Below, in pieces: positions 1-8,157 of a DNA stretch of 64,000 bases (within the stretch, counting starts at the first letter, position 1; the number at the start of each line of letters is the position of its first letter). The DNA is from Kineosporia sp. R_H_3 (lineage in GTDB: Bacteria; Actinomycetota; Actinomycetes; Actinomycetales; Kineosporiaceae). Both the position numbers and the translations under genes were made by a program. Location: positions 1 through 64,000 of the forward strand of contig NZ_MWLL01000247.1 of NCBI RefSeq assembly GCF_002198675.1. Direction: 5' to 3'. The notes below the pieces were generated by a model, which worked only from the letters and a program-made list of their open reading frames with translations, had not been told where the DNA came from and ran no database searches.

Positions 1-756
1 CAGTGGGCCGGGCGGGCGGGGAGGGCGCAGGTCGAGCTCGACGCGTTCGTCACGGCGCGGACCGCGCCGGACGGCGCCTGGCCGCCGAGCTACGCGCAGG
101 TCGTCGGCGTGCTCCAGGACGTGGCGACCGCCGACGACTACGTCATGACCGCCGCGGGCGGGCTGCCCGGCGAGCTGAACATCAACTGGCGCAGCCAGGC
201 CGTGGCCTCGTTCGACTGCGAGTACGGGTTCTCGTGCATGGGGTACGAGATCGCCGGCGCCTGGGGCGCGGCGTTCGCCCGCGACCACGGACGGGTCTTC
301 TCGCTCGTCGGCGACGGCTCGTACCTCATGCTCAACTCGGAGATCTACTCGGCCGTCCAGTCCGGCAAGCCCTTCGTCCTCGTCGTCTGCGACAACGCGG
401 GCCACGCCGTGATCTCCCGGCTCCAGCAGGGCCAGGGCGGCCGGTCCTACAACACGATGCTCGCCGACAGCCGGGGGCCGGGCGCGGACGCCCGGGTCCG
501 GTTCGCCGACCACGCCGCAGCGCTCGGTGCGGACGCCGTCGAGGTCTCGTCGCTCGACGACCTGCGGACGGCGCTGCGCGAGGCGAGGGAGTCCGACCGC
601 ACGTGCGTGGTCGTCACCGCCGTCCGGGCGGACGACTGGACGCCGGCGGCCGCGTTCTGGCAGGTCGGCGTCCCCGAGGTGAGCGAGCTGGACGGCGTCC
701 GGCAGGCGCGTGCCGCCCTCGACGAGGGGCTGGCCGGGCAGCGCCGCGGGGTGTAG
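1..756 (+). CDS. iolD: 3D-(3,5/4)-trihydroxycyclohexane-1,2-dione hydrolase IolD, 3' part
   Basis: The reading frame is open from base 1, so the start lies outside the window; about 251 C-terminal residues remain. IolD is a thiamine-diphosphate enzyme that opens the trihydroxycyclohexanedione ring in myo-inositol catabolism. Visible family landmarks are AAGGLPGELN, the EYGFSCMGYEIAGA segment and the TPP-binding GDGSYLMLNSE...CDN stretch (GDG about 30 residues before the Asn). The family is roughly 620-650 residues, so this is the C-terminal two fifths with the TPP domain. Other iol genes would be expected to the left. About 257 bp after the stop show no gene, apart from an AT-rich block before the next gene. 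Confidence 0.9.
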   Translation, partial: QWAGRAGRAQVELDAFVTARTAPDGAWPPSYAQVVGVLQDVATADDYVMTAAGGLPGELNINWRSQAVASFDCEYGFSCMGYEIAGAWGAAFARDHGRVFSLVGDGSYLMLNSEIYSAVQSGKPFVLVVCDNAGHAVISRLQQGQGGRSYNTMLADSRGPGADARVRFADHAAALGADAVEVSSLDDLRTALREARESDRTCVVVTAVRADDWTPAAAFWQVGVPEVSELDGVRQARAALDEGLAGQRRGV

Positions 757-965
757 TCCGCCACCCCGGGAGCGCCCGTGGCCGGGACGGCGAGGGTCGG
801 GGCCGGTGTCCGTAGGGCGAGACGGCCGTACCGCAGAACGTCACAACGGCCCGGGAGAGCGCGACACGCCGTGCTGCCGGGGCGTTGGTGCGTCCTGGGG
901 TCCGCGCGTCTCATGATCCGGATGTTCTGCGGCCGACGAGGCGGGCTCCGGGCACCGCGCAAGTG

Positions 966-1013
966 ATCCTGTTAAACTAAATAAAACGACGTCCTTCTTA
1001 GTATGTTTAGTGG
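966..1013 (+). promoter_or_regulatory. AT-rich promoter region of the Fic gene
   Basis: This roughly 48-bp block is strikingly AT-rich for the window. It holds a possible -10 box TAGTAT at 999-1004, two TTAGT copies (998-1002, 1007-1011) and a loose dyad ACTAAA (976-981)/TTTAGT (1006-1011). The -10 places the transcription start at about 1011-1014, on the ATG at 1014, and no Shine-Dalgarno is visible, so a leaderless mRNA is likely. The -35 is unclear. Inference only. Confidence 0.45.
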
Positions 1014-2114
1014 ATGGGGTCGGCGTCCGTGAAGTCCTTCGAAGACCTCGACGCTTTGGTGGGGTCCGTGCCGTTCGCCGTGGTCACGGACCTGCGCAGG
1101 ATCGATTCCGGCTGTGGGAGCGAGGCCCTGTACCGGGACAAGCTGCCCGCGCTCCTGACCAGCCTCGCCGATCGCGCCCGGGTGGCCAGCATCGAGGCGT
1201 CGTCCTCGATCGAGGGCGTGGTCGTGCCGGACCGGGCGCGCGCGGCGGACATCCTCGCCGGCAGCAACGAGCACCTGAGGGATCGCAGCGAGCAGGAGCT
1301 CGCCGGGTACCGGTCGGTGCTCGACTACCTCTACCGGGAGCAGTGGCGGCCGCTGAACGTCGGTCTCGTGCTGCATCTGCACCGGCTGCTGTTCCAGTAC
1401 GCGGAGGTCCCGGGCGGGCAGCTGAAGGAGGTCGACAACCTCGTCGTGGACACCTTGCCGGACGGGACGAGGGTCAAGCGGTTCACGCCGGTGTCGACCA
1501 CGCTCACGCCGCTGTACCTCGACGAGCTGATCGCCCGCTACTCGGCAGCCCAGGCCGCTGGACGTCACCATCCCGTGATCGTCATCGGGCTGTTCGTGCT
1601 CGACCTGCTGACGATCCACCCCTTCGTCGACGGGAACGGTCGCATCGCACGGGCGCTCACGAACGCGTTGCTCCAGGACGCCGGGTACGACGTGACCCGC
1701 TACGTCTCGTTCGAGACCTCGATCGCCGAGTCCGCCGACGCGTACTACGCCGCCCTGCTGGCATCGACAGCGCAGTGGCACGAGGCGGAGCACGACCCCT
1801 GGGTGTGGCTCCGGTACTTCGTCGGGCTGCTGGCACGCTCCTACGACGACTTCGCGACCTTGACCTCGCGCGCCCGCGCGGGCGGCAGCAAGCAGGACCG
1901 GGTGCGCGACTACGTGCTGCACCACGCGCCGTCCGTGTTCCAGATCGCGGACGTCCGGACGGCGCTGCCCGGTGTCTCGGACCCGACCATCAGGCTCGCC
2001 CTGAACCAGCTCAAGGCCGAAGGGAGGATCGAGCCCGACTCGGTCGGGCGTGCCGCCTCGTGGACCCGGCGCGGCCCCGGGGGCGGCGCCGCGGACCCCC
2101 GCGCCGGTTCCTAG
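1014..2114 (+). CDS. Fic family protein (Fic/DOC_N plus Fic core), probable AMPylator
   Basis: The 366-residue protein has the full Fic active-site loop HPFVDGNGRIAR at residues 202-213; His202 is the catalytic base. It also carries an N-terminal inhibitory helix motif SSSIEG at 63-68 ([S/T]xxxE[G/N]), the class II self-inhibited arrangement. The C-terminal 60 residues look like a winged-helix module. Fic proteins usually transfer AMP from ATP to Ser/Thr/Tyr of a target; the target is unknown. The ATG at 1014 follows a likely -10 box directly, so translation may be leaderless. The stop lies 57 bp before jetA on the same strand, so Fic may be co-transcribed with the condensin-like genes. Confidence 0.9.
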   Translation: MGSASVKSFEDLDALVGSVPFAVVTDLRRIDSGCGSEALYRDKLPALLTSLADRARVASIEASSSIEGVVVPDRARAADILAGSNEHLRDRSEQELAGYRSVLDYLYREQWRPLNVGLVLHLHRLLFQYAEVPGGQLKEVDNLVVDTLPDGTRVKRFTPVSTTLTPLYLDELIARYSAAQAAGRHHPVIVIGLFVLDLLTIHPFVDGNGRIARALTNALLQDAGYDVTRYVSFETSIAESADAYYAALLASTAQWHEAEHDPWVWLRYFVGLLARSYDDFATLTSRARAGGSKQDRVRDYVLHHAPSVFQIADVRTALPGVSDPTIRLALNQLKAEGRIEPDSVGRAASWTRRGPGGGAADPRAGS

Positions 2115-2171
2115 GCTGTCGGGGTCGGTCCCTAGGGTGTCCGGCGGGACCGGACGTCGCAGGGGAGGGGC

Positions 2172-3743
2172 ATGAGCCAGATCGCGGGGGAGCTCGCGCG
2201 CGTCTCCGGCGCGTTCGAGCAGCCCACCCTGACGCTCCTGCACCGCCGCGACGCCCCCGTGGTCATCTCGCTCTTCCGTGCGGCGTTCGCCCGGGATGCC
2301 CGGAACGTGCCGGCGGCGCGGCTGCACGGCATGGTCGAGACCTACACCGCGGAGCTGCGGGCCGCGGGCGCGCCCGACGTGCCTGCCGGGTCGGGCCGCG
2401 ACCTGTGCCTGAGGTGGATGCGCGGCCGGTGGCTCGTCCGCAGCGTCGAGGACGACGGCACCGAGGTCTACACGCTGACGAGCCACGCCCGTGACGCGCT
2501 GAGCCTCGTCGCGAGCCTCATGCGCGAGCGGGCCAGCCTCAGCGAGCACCGGATCGCGACGATCGTCAACGCCGTCCGCCGGTTCAACGCCGAGGCCAAC
2601 CCCGACAAGTGGGCCCGGGTCGACATCCTCGACGCCGAGATCGACCGGCTCAAGCGCGAGCGCGACAGGCTGCTCTCCGGCGAGGCGCTCCCCGAGGTCT
2701 CCGACGACTACATGGCCGAGGGGTACGGCGAGCTGCTCGCCCTCGTCGCCGGACTGCCGAGCGACTTCGCCCGGGTCGAGGAGGCCTTCACCGCGCTGCG
2801 CGGGCAGATCCTCGCGTCGTTCCGCGAGGAGGACCGCTCCGCGGGCGCCGTCGTCGACGACTACCTGCGGCGCGCGGAGACCCTGACCACCGCGACCGCC
2901 GAGGGCCGCGCGTTCGAGGGCGCCTTCGCGCTCCTGCGGGACGACGACCTGCTCGTCCAGCTCACCGAGGACCTCGGGGCGCTGCTCACCCACCCGATGG
3001 CCGAGAGCCTGCTCGACGCGGCCGACCGGCGCGACCTGCGCGGCACGGTGACGCTCATCCGCCGCGGCATGGACAACGTCCTCAACCAGCGCACCCGGGT
3101 GACCCGGACCCTGCGCGACTACATCACCACGCACAACGTCGCCCGCGACCGCGAGCTGGACGCCACCCTCCGCCAGCTCGACGGCGAGCTGCAGCGCTGG
3201 CTCGCGGCGTCGGGGCCGCGCTCGAACGTCGACCTGCCGCTGCTGCCCGGCCGGGTCGAGGTCGACCACCTCCGCGAGCGCTTCTACAACCCCGCCGAGG
3301 ACGCCGCCGTCCCCGCCCTGCGCGACCTCACCGACGAGCGCCCCGCCGAGCTCTCCCTCGAGCAGCTCCGGGCCCTCGGCGGCCCGTCACTGGGGCGCCT
3401 GCGCTACGTCCTCCAGGAGGCGATCGCCGCCGCCGGTCCCGTCGGCTCGCTCGGCGAGCTGTTCGCCGGCCTCGACGACGACCTTCGGCGGCCGGTCGAG
3501 ATCCTCGGCCTGCTCCACCTCGCCGCCAACACCAAGGCGCTGCCCGCGGCCGGCGAGGAGCGCGAGACGTTCGTCGCCGTCCGGCCCGACGGCACCCGGC
3601 GGGAGCTGCTCGTGCCCCTCGTCCCGCTGCCGACCGACCCGCCGCCGGACGACGGGCCGCCCGGGCGCGCGAGCGCAGGCACCTCGGGCAGGCCCGCGCG
3701 CAGGCGCGGACGGACGAAGACCTCTGGAGACGCGACCTCATGA
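2172..3743 (+). CDS. jetA: JetA / MksF-like kleisin-type subunit (DUF3375)
   Basis: 523 residues, recognised as DUF3375 from its N-terminal winged-helix region, the long charged helical middle (from about residue 145) and its position as first gene of a jetABC-type triple. In Wadjet (JetABCD/MksBEFG) systems this subunit links the SMC-like ATPase heads, like MukF. The ATG at 2172 is preceded by AGGGGAGGGG, a strong ribosome binding site. The stop overlaps the next start in ATGA (3740-3743), indicating translational coupling with jetB. The C-terminal tail after about residue 480 is Pro/Arg-rich and probably disordered. Confidence 0.87.
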   Translation: MSQIAGELARVSGAFEQPTLTLLHRRDAPVVISLFRAAFARDARNVPAARLHGMVETYTAELRAAGAPDVPAGSGRDLCLRWMRGRWLVRSVEDDGTEVYTLTSHARDALSLVASLMRERASLSEHRIATIVNAVRRFNAEANPDKWARVDILDAEIDRLKRERDRLLSGEALPEVSDDYMAEGYGELLALVAGLPSDFARVEEAFTALRGQILASFREEDRSAGAVVDDYLRRAETLTTATAEGRAFEGAFALLRDDDLLVQLTEDLGALLTHPMAESLLDAADRRDLRGTVTLIRRGMDNVLNQRTRVTRTLRDYITTHNVARDRELDATLRQLDGELQRWLAASGPRSNVDLPLLPGRVEVDHLRERFYNPAEDAAVPALRDLTDERPAELSLEQLRALGGPSLGRLRYVLQEAIAAAGPVGSLGELFAGLDDDLRRPVEILGLLHLAANTKALPAAGEERETFVAVRPDGTRRELLVPLVPLPTDPPPDDGPPGRASAGTSGRPARRRGRTKTSGDATS

Positions 3744-4546
3744 CGACCACCCACGACGACCTCGCCGTCGCCGAGCAGGACCAGGAGCCGGACGTGGCCC
3801 TGGACGTGGACCTGGACCTGGACGTGGACCTGGACCGGGCCGGGGTCGACCTCGAGGACGACGACCGCGAGCTGACGAGCTCCGTCGTCCTCTTCGAGGG
3901 TGACGAGGGCCGGCTCGAGATCGGCCAGCGCCGGACCCTCGTCGCGCTGCTCAAGCACCGGTTCATCACCGCGCGCACCCACCCGGCCGAGTGGCGCGCC
4001 CTCGTCGCGGCCCCCGACCTCGTCCGGTCGCGGCTCAACGACCTCTTCCTCGACCTGCACCTCGACCTGCGGCGCGAGGTCGCCTTCAAGCGCCAGGCCG
4101 TGCCGGACGGCGGCGGCCGGTTCCCGACGCTGCTCTTCGACACCGCCTGGTCGCGCGAGGAGACGATCCTCATGGTCTACCTGCGCTCGCGCAGCCGCGC
4201 CGAGGAGGCGTCCGGGGTGACCCGGGTCTACGTCGACCGCGAGGAGATGCTCGACCACGTCGCCGCCCTGCGACCCGACCACGCCACCGACCAGGCCGCC
4301 GACGTCCGCCGGGCCGGGAACGCCGTGGAGAACCTCACGAAGGCGGGCCTGCTCATCGGTCCGCGCGGCGGCGACCGGTTCGAGGTCAGCCCCGCCATCG
4401 ACGTCGTCCTGCCGCTCGAGCGGCTCCAGGAGCTCCTGCGGTGGCTCCAGGAGCAGAACACGCCGGACGGCGTCCAGGACGCCATCGGCGAGGAGACCGG
4501 CGACGTGGCGGCCGACGCCGGCGACCCGACGGAGGAGTCCGCGTGA
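3740..4546 (+). CDS. jetB: JetB / MksE-like subunit (DUF4194)
   Basis: 268 residues. The first 45 are highly acidic, with a short Asp/Leu/Val repeat near 20-33. A DUF4194 domain follows, with the typical VVLFEGDEGRLEIGQR opening and the SRLNDLFLDLHLD stretch. MksE/JetB binds the kleisin and ATPase heads of MukBEF-like condensins. The start overlaps the jetA stop (ATGA) and the stop overlaps the jetC GTG start (GTGA at 4543-4546), so the three genes form one tightly coupled operon. The acidic leader is unusual and likely a low-complexity extension. Confidence 0.87.
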   Translation: MTTTHDDLAVAEQDQEPDVALDVDLDLDVDLDRAGVDLEDDDRELTSSVVLFEGDEGRLEIGQRRTLVALLKHRFITARTHPAEWRALVAAPDLVRSRLNDLFLDLHLDLRREVAFKRQAVPDGGGRFPTLLFDTAWSREETILMVYLRSRSRAEEASGVTRVYVDREEMLDHVAALRPDHATDQAADVRRAGNAVENLTKAGLLIGPRGGDRFEVSPAIDVVLPLERLQELLRWLQEQNTPDGVQDAIGEETGDVAADAGDPTEESA

Positions 4547-7500
4547 CCGACACCGACCTCGACACCCCGGCGTTCGACACCCCGGCGTTCGACACCCCGG
4601 CGTTCGACACCCCGGCGTTCGACACCCTGGCCGACGAGCTGACCCTGCTGCCCGACTACGCGCTGCGGGCGATCGGCCCCGGCCGGCAGCAGAGCGACGC
4701 GCCGCTGTTCTACGTCGACGGCGCGACCGAGGGCACGACGCAGTGGAAGGCGCTCACCCTCCAGGTCGTCAACTGGGGCGGTTTCGAGGGCGCCGTCCGG
4801 GTGCCGTTCCACGCCGGGTCGACGCTCGTCTCGGGCGCCTCCGGCAGCGGCAAGAGCACGCTCCTCGACGCGTACATCGCGCTCATGATGCCGTCCGACA
4901 TCGCCTTCAACGGCGCGTCGAACGACGCCGTCTCCGGGCGTGCCCGCAGCGCCGGCCAGCGCAACCTCCTGTCGTACCTGCGCGGGCAGACCGACACCGT
5001 GCCCGACGAGTCCGGCCGCGAGCGGCCGAAGCTCCTGCGCGGGGACGGCGTCCCGACGTGGGGCGCGGTCTCGATGACGTTCGTCGACGACCACGGCCAC
5101 CGCTTCACGGCCCTGCGCGTCTACTACGTCCCCGCCCGTGCCACGGCGTTCGCCGACCTCGTCTCCCGCTTCGCGACGTACGACGGCGACCTCGACCTCG
5201 CGGAGCTCGCGCCCCTGGCGCACGAGCAGTTCCAGCCCAAGGCGCTCAAGCTCGCGTTCCCCGGGCTGCTCACCCACGACGGCTACAGCGCCTTCGCCAC
5301 CCGGCTGCACACCCGGCTCGGCATCGGCGCCAACGGCGACGGGTCGAAGGCGCTCAAGCTGCTCGCCCGGATCCAGGCCGGCCAGCAGATCCGCACCGTC
5401 GACGACCTCTACAAGGACATGGTCCTCGAGCGTCCGAGCACGTTCGAGGCCGCCGACCGGGCCATCGCGCACTTCGACGACCTCGACGCCAGCTACCAGG
5501 CGATGCAGACCGAGCAGGAGAAGGCCGACCTGCTGGGCCCCATCACGAAGAAGCACGACGACCTGACCCGGGCCCGCGCCGTCATCGAGCAGATCGACAC
5601 CTTCGGGCTGAGCCGCCCGGGCGGCAACCCGGTGCAGCTGTGGAGCCGGTACCGCGAGCTCGCGCTGCTCGAGGCCGCGGTCACCGACACCCAGGCCCGG
5701 CGGCGGACGGCGAGCGAGGACCTCGCGGCGGCCCTCACCACCGAGTCAGGGCTGGAGGCCGAGCTCGCCGGGGCGGTCGAGGAGCACCGGGCCTCGGGCG
5801 GCGCGGACCTCTCGAGCCTCGCCGAGCAGGTCGTGGCGGCGACGACGCTGCGCGACACCCGGCTGGCCCGGCGCAGCGCGCTCGCCGACGCGACCGCCGT
5901 CCTCGACCTCACGCTCGACGACCCCGCACCGTTCGCCCGGGCCCGGCAGGACGCCGAGGCCTTCCTCGAGGAGTTCGACGCCCGGTCCCAGGCCCTCGTC
6001 GAGGAGCGCGAGGCGCTGCGCGACGACGAGTACCCGCTGCTCCAGCGGCGCGCCGACCTCACCCACGAGCGCACGTCGCTCGAGGGCCGGGCCAGCCGGA
6101 TCCGCGGCCGGCTGCACGAGATGCGGCTGCAGGTCGCGCAGGCGGCCGGGACGGACGTCGAGGACCTGCCGTTCCTCGCCGAGCTCGTCGACCTGCGGGA
6201 CGGCGAGCAGCGCTGGCGCGGCGCCGTCGAGACGGTGCTCGGCGCGAGCGCCCGCACCCTGCTCGTGCCGCAGGACCGGCTCGCCGCCTTCAGCCGGGCG
6301 ATCGACCCGGTGCGGCTCGGCGGCCGGCTCACCTTCCAGGGCGTGCCGCTCGACGTCGAGGGTCCGGCCGCCCCCGACGGCGACCACGTCGCGGGCAAGC
6401 TCGTCTTCAAGGACTCGCCGTTCTCCGGCTGGGTCCGGCGGCACGTGTCCGACCCGGCGCGCAACGCGCTCTGCGTCGAGACGGCGAAGGACCTCGACGG
6501 GCCCGGCTACCGGGTGACGCTCGCGGGGCAGACCCGGCAGGGCAGCCGCGGGACGCACGGGCGCGCCGACGCCGCGAACATCATCGGCTTCTCGAGCGGG
6601 GAGGCGCTCGCGGAGATCGACGGGGAGCTCGCCCGGATCGAGGAGCAGCTCGCCGGGATCGGTGCGGCACGGGCCGCCGTCGACGGCCGCCGCCGCGACC
6701 TCGACGCCCGCCGCAAGGCCTACGAGGCGCTCCACGCCACGGTCTGGGAGGACGTCGACGTCGCGGGCGCGCAGGCGCACGTCGCCGCGCTCACCCAGGC
6801 CCGGGAGGCGATCCTCGGCTCGAACGACCGGCTCAAGGCCGTCCAGGAGCGGATCGACGGCCTGCGCGCCGAGCTCGAGCGGGCGCGGGAGAACCGGTAC
6901 CGCCTCAAGAGCCTCAGCGAGCGGCTCGACGCCGACCGCGAGCGGCTCATCGACGCGCAGGACGAGGCGACCCGGGACGTCGACCGGCTCGAGGCCGACG
7001 AGCGCGTCGGGCTCACGCCGGAGCAGTCGGCGGCCCTCGACGGCTACTTCGTCGAGGCCGTCGGCCCGGCCGACCCCGACTCCCTCGACGCGTTCACCGA
7101 GAACCTCGCCCGGCTGCACAAGCAGCTCAGCGAGGCGTTCGCCGCCGCGCAGGCCGCGGCGACCGGCGCCGAGGCCGACCTCGAGGCGATCTTCGGGACG
7201 TACCTGCGCCGGTTCCCCGACCCCAACCTCGGGCGCTCGTCCGCGTCCTACCCGGACTACGCGGCGATCCTCGACCGGATCCTCACGACGGGCCTCCACG
7301 AGCAGAAGGAGACCTGGCGCGGCAAGCTCATGCAGTGGTCGGGGGAGGACCTCGTCCCGCTCGCCGGTGCGATGGAGTCCTGCGTCCAGGAGATCGAGGA
7401 GCGGCTCGAGCCGATCAACGACATCCTCCGCCACCTGTCCTTCGGGGCCACCGGGGACCGGCTGCGGATCCGGCTGCGGCGGGTCGTCCCGGAGACCGTC

Positions 7501-8157
7501 GTCCTGTTCCGCCGGACGCTGCGCGAGCTCGCCTCGGGCGCGACCCGCGAGCTCACCGAGGAGCAGCTGCAGGCCCGGTTCGCGGCGCTGCAGACGTTCA
7601 TGGCGCGGATCCGCCGCCGGCAGGACCCGCGGTGGGACGCCGACCACGGGGACCGCGACGCCCTCCTCGACGTCCGCCGGCACGTGTTCGTCACGGCCGA
7701 GCGCTACGGGCCGGACGGCGAGGTGCTCAGCACCCACTCGTCGCTCGGCGACAAGAGCGGCGGCGAGAGCCAGGAGCTCGTCGCGTTCATCGTCGGCGCC
7801 GCGCTGCGGTTCCGGCTCGGGGACGAGCTGCGCGCCCGGCCCCGGTTCGCCCCGGTCGTCATCGACGAGGGCTTCATCAAGTCCGACTCGGAGTTCGCCG
7901 GCCGCGCCGTCCAGGCCTGGAAGGGGCTGGGCTTCCAGCTCATCGTCGGCGCCCCGCCGGACAAGGTCTCGGCGCTCGAACCGCACATGGACGCCATGAT
8001 CATGGTCACGAAGAACACCCGGACGAGCTACTCCTTCGTGGCGCCGGTCGACGACGCCACCGCGGCGTCGTCGTCCGCGCCCGTGACGTCCGGGGTCGTC
8101 AGCTCCTCGAGGTCCTCGTCGCGCAGGACGGTCCCGTCCGGGTCGAAGACCGGGTAG
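4543..8157 (+). CDS. jetC: JetC / MksB-like SMC-family ATPase
   Basis: 1204 residues. The N-terminal ATPase half has Walker A GASGSGKST at 98-106. Long Glu/Arg/Ala-rich coiled-coil regions follow, then the C-terminal half with an ABC signature KSGGES at 1071-1076 and Walker B VVIDEG around 1105-1110. This is the MukB/MksB layout: a head split by coiled coils that dimerises and extrudes DNA loops. The GTG start overlaps jetB. Residues 7-26 are four copies of DTPAF, encoded by a perfect 15-bp tandem repeat. The last 130 bp overlap the opposite-strand phospholipase gene, and the terminal 35 residues are Ser-rich, suggesting read-through beyond an ancestral end. No jetD follows. Confidence 0.9.
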   Translation: MTDTDLDTPAFDTPAFDTPAFDTPAFDTLADELTLLPDYALRAIGPGRQQSDAPLFYVDGATEGTTQWKALTLQVVNWGGFEGAVRVPFHAGSTLVSGASGSGKSTLLDAYIALMMPSDIAFNGASNDAVSGRARSAGQRNLLSYLRGQTDTVPDESGRERPKLLRGDGVPTWGAVSMTFVDDHGHRFTALRVYYVPARATAFADLVSRFATYDGDLDLAELAPLAHEQFQPKALKLAFPGLLTHDGYSAFATRLHTRLGIGANGDGSKALKLLARIQAGQQIRTVDDLYKDMVLERPSTFEAADRAIAHFDDLDASYQAMQTEQEKADLLGPITKKHDDLTRARAVIEQIDTFGLSRPGGNPVQLWSRYRELALLEAAVTDTQARRRTASEDLAAALTTESGLEAELAGAVEEHRASGGADLSSLAEQVVAATTLRDTRLARRSALADATAVLDLTLDDPAPFARARQDAEAFLEEFDARSQALVEEREALRDDEYPLLQRRADLTHERTSLEGRASRIRGRLHEMRLQVAQAAGTDVEDLPFLAELVDLRDGEQRWRGAVETVLGASARTLLVPQDRLAAFSRAIDPVRLGGRLTFQGVPLDVEGPAAPDGDHVAGKLVFKDSPFSGWVRRHVSDPARNALCVETAKDLDGPGYRVTLAGQTRQGSRGTHGRADAANIIGFSSGEALAEIDGELARIEEQLAGIGAARAAVDGRRRDLDARRKAYEALHATVWEDVDVAGAQAHVAALTQAREAILGSNDRLKAVQERIDGLRAELERARENRYRLKSLSERLDADRERLIDAQDEATRDVDRLEADERVGLTPEQSAALDGYFVEAVGPADPDSLDAFTENLARLHKQLSEAFAAAQAAATGAEADLEAIFGTYLRRFPDPNLGRSSASYPDYAAILDRILTTGLHEQKETWRGKLMQWSGEDLVPLAGAMESCVQEIEERLEPINDILRHLSFGATGDRLRIRLRRVVPETVVLFRRTLRELASGATRELTEEQLQARFAALQTFMARIRRRQDPRWDADHGDRDALLDVRRHVFVTAERYGPDGEVLSTHSSLGDKSGGESQELVAFIVGAALRFRLGDELRARPRFAPVVIDEGFIKSDSEFAGRAVQAWKGLGFQLIVGAPPDKVSALEPHMDAMIMVTKNTRTSYSFVAPVDDATAASSSAPVTSGVVSSSRSSSRRTVPSGSKTG
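4561..4620 (+). repeat. Perfect 15-bp tandem repeat, four copies, inside jetC
   Basis: The unit GACACCCCGGCGTTC occurs four times without a mismatch, followed by a partial unit from 4621. It encodes DTPAF four times at the N terminus of JetC. The length keeps the frame, so copy number can change by slippage without inactivating the gene. Confidence 0.97.

Noticed and set aside
972-3269. A 765-codon minus-strand frame over the Fic and jetA genes
   Set aside because: Arg/Gly/Val-rich shadow typical of very GC-rich DNA; no motif, no ribosome site, and both genes on the other strand are well supported.
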